64,000 bases of DNA from UBA2336 sp036787955 (GTDB taxonomy: Bacteria > Bacteroidota > Bacteroidia > Cytophagales > Cyclobacteriaceae). Each line of letters starts with the position of its first letter. The first letter of the stretch is position 1. The stretch lies in the NCBI GenBank assembly GCA_036787955.1, contig DAIQOI010000001.1, forward strand, positions 423,193 to 487,192, written 5' to 3'. Shown here in pieces: positions 25,675 through 33,781 of this stretch. A program made the translations under genes and the position numbers. The notes below the pieces were generated by a model. It ran no database searches. It saw only the letters and a list, made by a program, of their open reading frames with translations, and was not told the origin of the DNA.

Positions 25675-27131
25675 ATGAAAACAAAAATTACCGCTTTGCT
25701 TGTTTGCGTTTTTCCGGCTTTGCTGTTTGCACAAACTGCCTTACCACCGAAGAAAATGCCGGCTATAAAAAAGAAATCATGAGCAGCATTGATGCCCGAT
25801 ATGCCGATTATCGCGCGGCCGCCTTGCGTATCTGGGAGTATGCCGAGGTTGGTTATAAAGAATATAAAAGCACAGTGCTCCTGCAGGATATTCTGAAAAA
25901 GGCCGGCTTTTCGGTTGAAGCCGGTGTGGCTGAAATACCAACTGCCTTTGTAGCTACATACGGTAGCGGCAAGCCGGTAATTGGTATTCTCGCTGAATTC
26001 GATGCCCTGCCTGGATTGTCCCAACAAGCTGTTCCTGAAAAAAAACCACAACCGGGTCTTTCGGCCGGTCATGCCTGTGGTCATCATTTGTTTGGAGTAG
26101 CATCGGTAGCGGCAGGTATAGCGCTGAAAGAACAAATGGAGAAGAACGGATTGAAAGGCACCATTAAAGTGTATGGCACCCCGGCTGAGGAAGGTGGTGG
26201 TGGAAAAGTTTATATGGTACGTGCGGGCCTGTTTGACGGAGTAGATGTGGTGATGCACTGGCATCCGGGGAGCCGCAATGCGGCTAACCCGTCCAGCTCA
26301 TTGGCCAACATTTCTGCTAAGTTCCGCTTCTACGGATTGTCGGCCCATGCGGCCGGTGCACCGGATCGCGGCCGATCTGCGCTGGATGCCGTAGAAGCCA
26401 TGAACCACATGGTAAACCTGATGCGCGAGCATATCCCTTCCGATACCCGCATACACTATGTGATAACCGAAGGCGGAAAGGCACCCAATGTAGTGCCCGA
26501 TTATGCCGAAGTGTATTACTATGCGCGTCATCCAAAACGCGATGTGCTGGCCGGAATTTTTGAACGAATCAAAAAAGCGGCCGAAGGTGCGGCTTTAGGT
26601 ACAGAAACACGCGTGGAAGTAGAAATTATCAACGGCGTTTACGATTTACTGCCCAATGAACCACTGGCCCGCCTTATGCACACCAACCTGGAACAGGTAG
26701 GAGGTGTAACTTATACACCGGAAGAAATTGAATTTGGGAGAAAGATACAGCAAAGTCTCATCGGCAGCAGTCCGGATATCAGTACAGCTTCCAGGGTGGA
26801 TCCGTTTAATCCTGTTGCCCAGGGCAGTGGCGGATCCACCGATGTAGGCGACATCAGCTATGTGGTGCCTACCGTGGGCCTGGTTACCGCCACCTGGATA
26901 CCCGGTGTGCCGGCACACAGCTGGCAGGCTGTGGCCTGTGGCGGAACCGATATCGGAATTAAAGGGATGATGGTTGCTGCCAAAACACTGGCACTTACCG
27001 GGCTTGATTTGCTCAACGATCCGGTGCATATCCAGCAGGCGCTTCAAGATTATCAAAAACGCTTAGGCCCCAACTTCAAATACACGGCACTTATAGGCGA
27101 TCGCAAGCCACCACTGGATTACCGCGACTGA
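25675..27131 (+). CDS. M20D amidohydrolase (AbgB-like) with signal peptide in a different frame
   Basis: The main frame encodes an M20 metallopeptidase of the p-aminobenzoyl-glutamate hydrolase B type, with metal-site motifs EFDALPG, SAGHACGHHLFG and GTPAEEGGGG and the dimerisation-domain motif GLSAHAAGAPDRG. A clear signal peptide (MKTKITALLVCVFPALLFAQ) starts at ATG 25675 but one frame away, and would stop at TGA 25780. A shift to -1 at the heptamer A AAA AAG (25767-25773) joins the two into one 485-residue exported enzyme of normal family length. Without a shift, translation could restart at ATG 25779, which overlaps the TGA as ATGA, giving a cytoplasmic 450-residue form. A missing A in a homopolymer, biological or from sequencing, is the simplest alternative. 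Confidence 0.8.
25767..25773 (+). promoter_or_regulatory. Candidate -1 ribosomal slippery heptamer A_AAA_AAG
   Basis: The heptamer is in the correct phase of the signal-peptide frame (codons ATA AAA AAG) and a -1 slip continues as GAA ATC ATG AGC, exactly the amidohydrolase frame. This is the same heptamer used in E. coli dnaX. Only a weak 5-bp stem (25797-25801 with 25809-25813) follows, and no good upstream Shine-Dalgarno is seen. Confidence 0.4.
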
Positions 27132-27216
27132 AGTTTGGACAATGTTGCGTCTTCCTGATCGGGAAACACGATACCTGGTTACTGTAGGCAGTTTTGTATC
27201 GTATCAATCAGCCGGT

Positions 27217-28179
27217 TTACCACCCGGATATATGCAGGTAGAGTGGTAAGCCTATGGTTATGTTCACAGGAAAAGTAACCGCCAGCGCCATGGGCAGGAA
27301 TATACCCGGGTTGGCCTGTGGTACGCTTACCTTTAATGCAGCCGGTACGGCTATATAAGATGCACTGGCCGCCAGCACACCAAACATGAAGCGGTTGGAT
27401 ACGTCTTCGGTAACTAAGGCGCTTGCCCAGGTAACGCATGAGCCGTTGACCAGGGGAACGATGATGGCAAACAACACGGGAAACCAGCCGTAATTGAAAA
27501 AGGTTTTTAGCTTTCTGCCGCTTTCAATGCCCATGTCCAGCAGGAATATGGCCAGGAAGCCGCGGAACAGGTCGGTGGTGAAGGGTTTGATGCCCTGCGC
27601 CTGATCTTCGCTGGCCAAGTAACCGATAATGAGGCTGCCGACAATCATCATCACACTTCCGTTGGTAATGGCATGTCGGAAGGCATGGCGTTTTTTGATG
27701 TGAATATTGTCGTTCTTTCGGGAAAACACGCTGATTAACAACAATCCGCTTACAATAGCCGGAGCCTCCATGAGCGCCATCACCGCAACCATGTGTCCGT
27801 GCAGGCGGAGATGGTGCGCCTCCAGATAGGCCGTGGCGGTAACAAAAGTTACTGCGCTGATGGAACCATAGGCAGCTGCAATCGCACCGGCATCATAAAT
27901 GTTGAAACGCTGCCGCAGAATAAAAAAGGTGTAAACCGGTATAAGCAACGACAACAAAATACCAAACAGCAGCGACCAGCCAATTTCCAGGTTTAGCGTT
28001 TCGTGTGCCAGTTCCTGGCCACCGCGAAAACCAATTGAAAAGAGCAAATACAATGAAATAAATTTGGAGGAGTTGGAAGGGATTTCCAGGTCGCTTTTTA
28101 CCATAACGGCCAGTATACCTAATACAAAAAATAGCAGGGCCGGATTGGTAAGGTTTTCAATCAGCAGTTGGGTGTTCAT
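27217..28179 (-). CDS. SbtA-like sodium-dependent bicarbonate transport family permease
   Basis: The 320-residue membrane protein has ten or so hydrophobic segments in two inverted halves and SbtA landmarks: FSIGFRGGQEL, YGSISAVTFVTA, MEAPAIVSGLLL and the second-half ASASYIAVPAAL. Cyanobacterial SbtA takes up bicarbonate with sodium. A PII-like sbtB gene, often adjacent, is not seen here. Substrate assignment is by family only. It lies downstream of the icd cluster on the same strand with a 268-bp gap, so it probably has its own promoter. Confidence 0.85.
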   Translation of the reverse strand: MNTQLLIENLTNPALLFFVLGILAVMVKSDLEIPSNSSKFISLYLLFSIGFRGGQELAHETLNLEIGWSLLFGILLSLLIPVYTFFILRQRFNIYDAGAIAAAYGSISAVTFVTATAYLEAHHLRLHGHMVAVMALMEAPAIVSGLLLISVFSRKNDNIHIKKRHAFRHAITNGSVMMIVGSLIIGYLASEDQAQGIKPFTTDLFRGFLAIFLLDMGIESGRKLKTFFNYGWFPVLFAIIVPLVNGSCVTWASALVTEDVSNRFMFGVLAASASYIAVPAALKVSVPQANPGIFLPMALAVTFPVNITIGLPLYLHISGW

Positions 28180-28447
28180 ACGCAGTGATTACAGGAGTTT
28201 TACCTGAATGGGTTTCGTTTTAGGGATGTGGGTTCACCGCTCCACAAGCAGAGCGCAGCACAGGTGCGCCAGCCTGCGTTGAGAGCTGAGTGGGTTTGCA
28301 GTATTTGACTGATTTAGTTTCTAAAATGATTTTTAAGTATTGAACGAATAACTGAGCAGGGCACACCTGATATTTACGAAACACCGGATTATCTTTTTTT
28401 CTTTATGATGCCGGGTAACAGTCCGGAGGCATCTGTCCCGGAAACCA

Positions 28448-28750
28448 TCATCGTCCTTCATCAATGATTTCAACCCGGATTGCTGAGGTAATTTTCAGGA
28501 TGCATCTTCTCTGACGGGCAAACTGGGTGAATTGTTTTACTTTTTCCTGCTCGGCACGTAACTCCGGAAGGCGATGCAGGGCAACGCTGTCCGGTTTGCC
28601 ATGTTGCACCAAAGAACTAAAGTTGTTCAGTTCGTGATATTGAATTTTACACTGAATTAAGTTAAGAAGTATTTCAAGTGCTTCCTCTGGTGTAAAGATT
28701 CCGTCAACCAGTTTTACCGAGGCAACATTTTGCTGGGTTTGTACTTTCAT
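28448..28750 (-). CDS. Hypothetical 100-residue protein coupled to the icd cluster
   Basis: I do not recognise this protein. It is soluble, mostly helical by pattern (TPEEALEILLNLIQCKIQYHELNN; RAEQEKVKQFTQFARQ), with a short beta end (CILKITSAIRVEIIDEG). Its ATG overlaps the stop of a 50-residue membrane ORF as ATGA, and that ORF follows icd by 14 bases, so all three are likely in one unit. Confidence 0.65.
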   Translation of the reverse strand: MKVQTQQNVASVKLVDGIFTPEEALEILLNLIQCKIQYHELNNFSSLVQHGKPDSVALHRLPELRAEQEKVKQFTQFARQRRCILKITSAIRVEIIDEGR

Positions 28751-28899
28751 GGTTTGGTCTGAGATTTAAGTCTTATAATAAACAGGGCAAATACAATAGA
28801 CAGGCCGGTAGCCAGGTTGGCTATCAGCGGATTTTTAGCCCACAACATACATCCGATCAGGATGGTGAGCACGGCCGGAAGCAGACTGGACTTCATCAT
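28747..28899 (-). CDS. Putative 50-residue two-helix membrane protein between icd and the 100-residue gene
   Basis: Two adjacent in-frame ATG codons (28899 and 28896) open a frame with two hydrophobic segments (LLPAVLTILIGCMLW and LATGLSIVFALFII) joined by AKNPLIAN, ending in a basic tail. The stop overlaps the next ATG by 4 bases, and the start lies 14 bases after icd. Placement and hydropathy support it as a gene; it has no name and no known family. Confidence 0.6.
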   Translation of the reverse strand: MMKSSLLPAVLTILIGCMLWAKNPLIANLATGLSIVFALFIIRLKSQTKP

Positions 28900-28913
28900 A
28901 CATCACTTGGTTT

Positions 28914-30353
28914 TTATTGACCCTGGCCCACCGAAAAAGCCGGCTGACCGTTAAAAGCGTACAGGTTTTCAGTTTTAATAACTTCTACATCGGCCTGGCG
29001 TGCGCGCTGCATCAGTGCAATAATTTCATCGGCATCAAATTGTTTGCCCTGCGGGGGCATAAACCGGCAGCGCCAATGATCCGTACAAAATGTTTCCGGA
29101 AACCCATCGGGATATACCTTTATACCCCGGTTGGTTATGAGCTTCAGTTCGGCTTTTGCTGAGGCAAGAGGCTTGAGTTTTTGCGCCAGTTCACCGGCAT
29201 TGCTGCCGCGCCAGTGTACAAATAAGTCAACCCCCACGAGCTCCTTGGGAAGAGGTTCTTTGCGGGTGTAGGCAGGCAGGCGCAACGGCCCTTTGCCGCT
29301 GTAGGAAACCGGTTTGAGTGTTTTAGGTTTTTCGCCCAGGTTGCTGATAACGGCATCGGCAAAGGCGCGCGTACCTACCTTTTTCCGGCTTACATTTTCC
29401 TTGAAAATATCGTAGGTATGGATACCGTCTTCAATGGTTTTGAGCCAGGCGTTTTGAACGCGCTCAGCCACATCGGTCTGGCCGATATGGGTGAGCATCA
29501 TGATGGCACCCTGCAGGAGCCCGGAGGGGTTTGCCACGTCCTGACCTGCCCGGCGAGGAGCTGAACCATGGATGGCTTCGAACATGGCGCAGGTTTCGCC
29601 AATGTTGGCAGAGCCGGCCAGGCCTACGGAACCAGAAATCTGGGCAGCAACATCGGACAGTACATCGCCATACAGGTTCGGCATCACAATGACATCGAAG
29701 GCTTCCGGTGTATCGGCCAGCTTGGCAGCGCCAATGTCCACTATCCAATGCTCATTTTCTATTTCCGGATACTCTTTGGCAATCTCATCAAACACCCGAT
29801 GAAACAGTCCATCGGTTTGCTTCATGATGTTGTCTTTGGTAAAGCAGGTTACTTTTTTTCTGCCCTGCTGGCGGGCAAATTCAAACGCGTAGCGCACAAT
29901 TTTTTCACAGCCCGGCCTGCTGATAAGCTTTAGGCATTGCACCACTTCATCGGTTTGCTGGTGCTCGATACCGGCATACAGGTCTTCTTCGTTTTCGCGC
30001 ACAATAACCACATCCATTACCGTGTGCTTGGTGGCAATAAACGGATGGTAGCTGCGGCAAGGCCTGATGTTGGCATAAAGCCCCAGAAATTTGCGCGTGG
30101 AAACGTTCAGGCTTTTGTAGCCGCTGCCCTGGGGAGTGGTAATGGGGGCCTTCAGAAAAATTTTGTTCTTCCGGATAATGTCCCACGATTCCGGGGCAAT
30201 ACCTGAAGAGTTACCGGCCAGATAAACCTTTTCACCGGCCTGGATTTCATCAATTTCAAGCTGGGCTCCGGCTGCCAGTATGATACGCAGGGTGGCATCC
30301 ATGATTTCCGGACCGATGCCATCGCCCCGGGCTATGGTAATTCTGGTTTTCAT
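28914..30353 (-). CDS. icd: NADP-dependent isocitrate dehydrogenase, Thermus-type with C-terminal extension
   Basis: The 479-residue enzyme decarboxylates isocitrate to 2-oxoglutarate in the TCA cycle. It shows GDGIGPEI near the start, the substrate-binding YKSLNVSTRKFLGLYANIRP region, VRENEEDLYAGIEH, the KDN in FTKDNIMKQTDG, and the metal-binding MPNLYGDVLSDVAAQ. About 140 residues beyond residue 340 form the C-terminal domain also found in the Thermus thermophilus enzyme. A GTG lies one codon upstream of the chosen ATG. A -7 box is only about 15 bases upstream. Confidence 0.92.
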   Translation of the reverse strand: MKTRITIARGDGIGPEIMDATLRIILAAGAQLEIDEIQAGEKVYLAGNSSGIAPESWDIIRKNKIFLKAPITTPQGSGYKSLNVSTRKFLGLYANIRPCRSYHPFIATKHTVMDVVIVRENEEDLYAGIEHQQTDEVVQCLKLISRPGCEKIVRYAFEFARQQGRKKVTCFTKDNIMKQTDGLFHRVFDEIAKEYPEIENEHWIVDIGAAKLADTPEAFDVIVMPNLYGDVLSDVAAQISGSVGLAGSANIGETCAMFEAIHGSAPRRAGQDVANPSGLLQGAIMMLTHIGQTDVAERVQNAWLKTIEDGIHTYDIFKENVSRKKVGTRAFADAVISNLGEKPKTLKPVSYSGKGPLRLPAYTRKEPLPKELVGVDLFVHWRGSNAGELAQKLKPLASAKAELKLITNRGIKVYPDGFPETFCTDHWRCRFMPPQGKQFDADEIIALMQRARQADVEVIKTENLYAFNGQPAFSVGQGQ

Positions 30354-30367
30354 CACAATCAGCGGGG

Positions 30368-30375
30368 CAAAATTA
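30368..30375 (-). promoter_or_regulatory. -7 box (TAATTTTG) for icd
   Basis: On the minus strand TAATTTTG ends 14 bases before the icd ATG, implying a leader of about ten bases. It faces a second -7 box for the divergent LysR gene across 26 bases. Confidence 0.5.
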
Positions 30376-30401
30376 GAACAGGATAGTTATATATTTTTAT
30401 T

Positions 30402-30409
30402 TAACTTTG
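30402..30409 (+). promoter_or_regulatory. -7 box (TAACTTTG) for the LysR-type regulator gene
   Basis: TAACTTTG is a full match 25 bases before the regulator ATG. The AT-rich segment between the two divergent boxes (30376-30401) and the stretch after it are the natural place for a LysR operator; no clear T-N11-A palindrome could be fixed. Confidence 0.5.
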
Positions 30410-30433
30410 ATATAAAATTCATAAAATTAATTT

Positions 30434-31360
30434 ATGAACTACACCCTTCATCAGCTGCAGATTTTTCTGAAAGTGGTTGAAACAGGCAGTGTGACAAAGG
30501 CTTCCGAAGAACTGAATCTCACACAACCGGCAGTCTCTATACAACTGCGCAATTTTCAGTCGCAATTCGATTTGCCACTCATTGAAGTGGTGGGCAGAAA
30601 GCTGTATGTTACTGACTTCGGGCACGAAGTGGCGGAGTCGGCCAGGCGTATTTTGGATGAAATACAGCAGTTAAACGGCAAAATGTATGCCCACAAAGGG
30701 CAGCTCTACGGGAAATTAAAAATCTCGGTTGTTTCTACGGGTAAATATGTTATTCCGCATTTCGTTACCGGTTTTGTACATCAGCACGAGGGGATACAGC
30801 TGGTTATTGACGTGACCAATAAAAGCCAGGTAATTCAAAGCCTGGAAAATAATGAGGTGGATTTTTCGCTTGTTTCACTGAAGCCCACAACCATCCGGGT
30901 TGACCACATGGACTTACTCCAAAACAAGTTGTTTATGGTAGGAAATTTATCCCGCGAATTTAAGCAGGGGCCTTATGATAAATCGCTGCTCAGCGAGTTA
31001 CCGCTCATTTTCCGTGAAAAAGGATCGGGTACGCGGGAGATGATGGAGAATTTTTTACACAAGCAGAATGTGCCCGTCATTCGCAAGCTTGAACTTACTT
31101 CGAATGAGGCAGTAAAGCAGGCCGTGCGGGCGGGTTTGGGATATTCCATTATGCCGCTTATCGGGCTCCGCAATGAATTAATGAACAAGCAATTGCAGAT
31201 TATTCCGATGAAAGGCCTGCCGATTAAGACCACCTGGCAACTCATTTGGCTTAAGGGCAAAAAACATTCGCCGGTGGCCAAAGCCTTTCTTCAATTTCTG
31301 AGGAAAGAGAGGAGCCGCATTATTGAAAGCACCTTCAGGTGGTTTGAGGAGTATGAATGA
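30434..31360 (+). CDS. LysR family transcriptional regulator, CbbR/CysB-like
   Basis: The 308-residue protein has an N-terminal winged helix-turn-helix (residues 1-60; VVETGSVTKASEELNLTQPAVSIQLRN as landmarks VTKASEEL and TQPAVSIQL) and a periplasmic-binding-protein-like effector domain (REKGSGTREMMENF; AGLGYSIMPL), the latter shared with the CbbR and CysB-like groups that sense carbon or sulfur metabolites. It is divergent from icd by 80 bases and the SbtA-like permease lies on the far side of icd, so it may regulate carbon metabolism there. That target is inference. Confidence 0.9.
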   Translation: MNYTLHQLQIFLKVVETGSVTKASEELNLTQPAVSIQLRNFQSQFDLPLIEVVGRKLYVTDFGHEVAESARRILDEIQQLNGKMYAHKGQLYGKLKISVVSTGKYVIPHFVTGFVHQHEGIQLVIDVTNKSQVIQSLENNEVDFSLVSLKPTTIRVDHMDLLQNKLFMVGNLSREFKQGPYDKSLLSELPLIFREKGSGTREMMENFLHKQNVPVIRKLELTSNEAVKQAVRAGLGYSIMPLIGLRNELMNKQLQIIPMKGLPIKTTWQLIWLKGKKHSPVAKAFLQFLRKERSRIIESTFRWFEEYE

Positions 31361-31364
31361 TGCT

Positions 31365-33743
31365 TCAGGGCGATGGCCTGAGTAACACCTTTTCGGCTTG
31401 GGTGGTGAGAATTTTTTCGCGGCTGAAGTATATTCTGAAATACCGATCGTTGGCCCAGGGTTCGAAAAGATTCTTAAAAAACACACTGCGTGCATCTCCG
31501 CTCTGACCGGGAGCGTTGCTAAACCAGCAGTTGTCCCAGTCGGATACATCGGCTACTATGCGGAATGTAGCCCCGTGTGTCTGGTTGTCGGCGTTGCCCG
31601 TCATGCCGGGGGTGGAAGCAGAGCCACCTCTTGGCAGCGGACCGCAGGTGAATAACTTCTTTAATGAATCATTGACCACTGCGTAAAGCGGGTGCCGGAT
31701 AAGAACATGGTGATAAGCCGGCTGGCCATATACCCAACCGTTGAGGTCTGTTCCGAATTTTTTCTCCAGCTGTTCACAGGCTGTCTTCAGTGCAGCAAGT
31801 AAAAAACGGCTCCTTCCCTTTAATTCTTTCCGGTCGGTTTTAATCCATTCAATTACCTTGCGCAACGACACCCGCACCAAATTGCGTGCCTGCACTGGTA
31901 CGAACAGGGCGTTGCATTCATTAATCAGTACGCGTTCCCACATCATGTAAATGCCGGCTTCCACGGAATTTTTTTCAAGACGACCGTCCCAGTTTACCAG
32001 CATCTGACGGGCTTTTTCAACAACCGGGTCATCCGCTTTGGATTCTTGCAAAAAGCCAATAAGCGTACGTGCCGGCAGGGAAACGTAATCGTTTTGAAGC
32101 GCCATCATGTCGTGCACCGAAAGGGTGGTTTTACTTTGCAGCACCTCGCGAATGCGGTTGCCGCGGCTGCTGTCGGCCCACTCCCAGCCCACGGCATAGC
32201 GGTGCGGATAATCCGGTGCCACAAGGTTTTCATTGGCTGTGGCCCAAAAACCTTGTGAAGGATTTACGATATGAGGCAGTTCCTTTACAGGCAGAAAACC
32301 GTCCCACTCATAGCGGCCGTCACCAGGCACCGGCAGCAATCCATCCCAGTTTCTGCGGATGGGTGCCAGGCCTGCTACCTGCCAGCCGGTATTTCCCTGC
32401 CGGTCGGCCCAAACCATGTTTTCGCCGGGCAGATAACTGTACGTACAGGCTTCACGAAACGCTTCCCAGGTGGTGGCAGTGTTCATGCGCAGACTGGCCA
32501 GGTAGGGAGCATTGCCGGGTTCGAGCCAGGCACACCGCACCGCATAGGCCTTATTTCGTTTGTTATCAATGAAGGTTACCGGCCCGTGCCGGGTATAACG
32601 ATGCACAACTACTGTGTCACGATTCCCCTTTATCGATATGGTGTCGTACACCAGTTTCATGTCTTCCCATGCGTTGCGGTAGCGATACTGGTTTGTGTTA
32701 ACAGGGTTTATGTCATACACCATTAAGTCTTCTGCATCAATACGAAATACGGTTAATCCCCAGGCGCCATATTCATTGTGTCCGATGGAAACACCCGGAA
32801 CAGCGGGCTCTCCGCCTCCCACCACATTCCAGCCCGGTGCCGAAAGGTGCACCATGTACCGCAGTGACGGCATGGTAATGGCGCGGTGCGGGTCGTTGGC
32901 CAGCAACGGAAGGCCGGTAACCGATTTCTGTCCGGCAACAATCCAGTTATTGCTGCCAATGGTTGTGCGGATTTCGGGATCCGTTAAGGCCTCAGCATGC
33001 GGTTCATAAAGATGTGCCGAATAGGCTGCTGCAATATCTTCAGGAAGGAATGAGAGTGGTTTGCGGAAAGCTTCATACAGTTCAATAACCGGTTCAAACA
33101 GACCTTTTGGGTCAATGGCCTTGTCCAGCTCCAGGCGCGGTTCTCCCGGTTCGAAGTGGCGCAGGTCTTTTAGTTTGTCAGCGCCTATCAGCGCTACAGC
33201 CCGGGCTGTGTTGAGTTCGTCAGTCAGGTTGGCCAATAGTGCCTGATGCCTGGAAATAACCACATCGGGGGTCCACTTTCCGGGCCGGGTACGAAGGATT
33301 TCAAATTCTAGTGGAAGCAAATCCGGATTCTGTTCAGTTTCTTCAATCCAGGCGTTGATGCCATCGGTGAATGCGCGGATGATGGCCTCGCCCCGCGGGT
33401 GGTAATGGTTGTATTCGGTTTTCAGGTCGCCCCGGTATTTAAAAAGCCTTGCGCCAATATCCCGTTTCAGTTCGCGCGGTCCAAGCCATTCGGCCATGGT
33501 GCCGGTGGCCTGCCTGTGCCACAGTTCCAGCTGAAATAAGCGATCGCGTGCGGCCGCATAACCCTGTGCAAAAAAAAGGTCGTGTTCGGTTTGTGCATAA
33601 ATGTGGTTCACACCGTTTGAATCGCGGAATATTTCAACGGGTTTTTCAAGGCCGCGCACGTAAAAAAGGTAATCGGTTTGTTCTTTGCGGGTGCAGGAAA
33701 GAAGGGACACTGCAACGGCAAAAAGAAAAAAAAGTTTTTTCAT
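31365..33743 (-). CDS. Penicillin acylase family protein, lipoprotein
   Basis: The 792-residue Ntn-hydrolase begins at MKKLFF with a lipobox (VSLLSC). The alpha part includes EIFRDSNGVNHIYAQTEHDLFFAQGY (landmarks VNHIYA, FFAQGY). The self-processing site and nucleophile Ser are in GSNNWIVAG, and NDPHRAITMPS follows, as in AHL or penicillin acylases. Such enzymes cleave side-chain amides, including acyl-homoserine lactones; the real substrate is unknown. Eleven residues upstream of this Met in the same frame are probably not translated. It converges on the LysR gene with a 4-base gap. Confidence 0.92.
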   Translation of the reverse strand: MKKLFFLFAVAVSLLSCTRKEQTDYLFYVRGLEKPVEIFRDSNGVNHIYAQTEHDLFFAQGYAAARDRLFQLELWHRQATGTMAEWLGPRELKRDIGARLFKYRGDLKTEYNHYHPRGEAIIRAFTDGINAWIEETEQNPDLLPLEFEILRTRPGKWTPDVVISRHQALLANLTDELNTARAVALIGADKLKDLRHFEPGEPRLELDKAIDPKGLFEPVIELYEAFRKPLSFLPEDIAAAYSAHLYEPHAEALTDPEIRTTIGSNNWIVAGQKSVTGLPLLANDPHRAITMPSLRYMVHLSAPGWNVVGGGEPAVPGVSIGHNEYGAWGLTVFRIDAEDLMVYDINPVNTNQYRYRNAWEDMKLVYDTISIKGNRDTVVVHRYTRHGPVTFIDNKRNKAYAVRCAWLEPGNAPYLASLRMNTATTWEAFREACTYSYLPGENMVWADRQGNTGWQVAGLAPIRRNWDGLLPVPGDGRYEWDGFLPVKELPHIVNPSQGFWATANENLVAPDYPHRYAVGWEWADSSRGNRIREVLQSKTTLSVHDMMALQNDYVSLPARTLIGFLQESKADDPVVEKARQMLVNWDGRLEKNSVEAGIYMMWERVLINECNALFVPVQARNLVRVSLRKVIEWIKTDRKELKGRSRFLLAALKTACEQLEKKFGTDLNGWVYGQPAYHHVLIRHPLYAVVNDSLKKLFTCGPLPRGGSASTPGMTGNADNQTHGATFRIVADVSDWDNCWFSNAPGQSGDARSVFFKNLFEPWANDRYFRIYFSREKILTTQAEKVLLRPSP

Positions 33744-33781
33744 ACCCGATTGGCCGATTTGCTTGGTTACCTCCAAAACCC

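Noticed and set aside
28190..28440. Possible tRNA or structured RNA in the gap after the SbtA-like gene
   Set aside because: GGTTC-like and GC-rich pieces occur, but no cloverleaf with a matching acceptor stem could be drawn, and the GATGCC/GGCATC stem near 28410 has no T tail on either sensible side.
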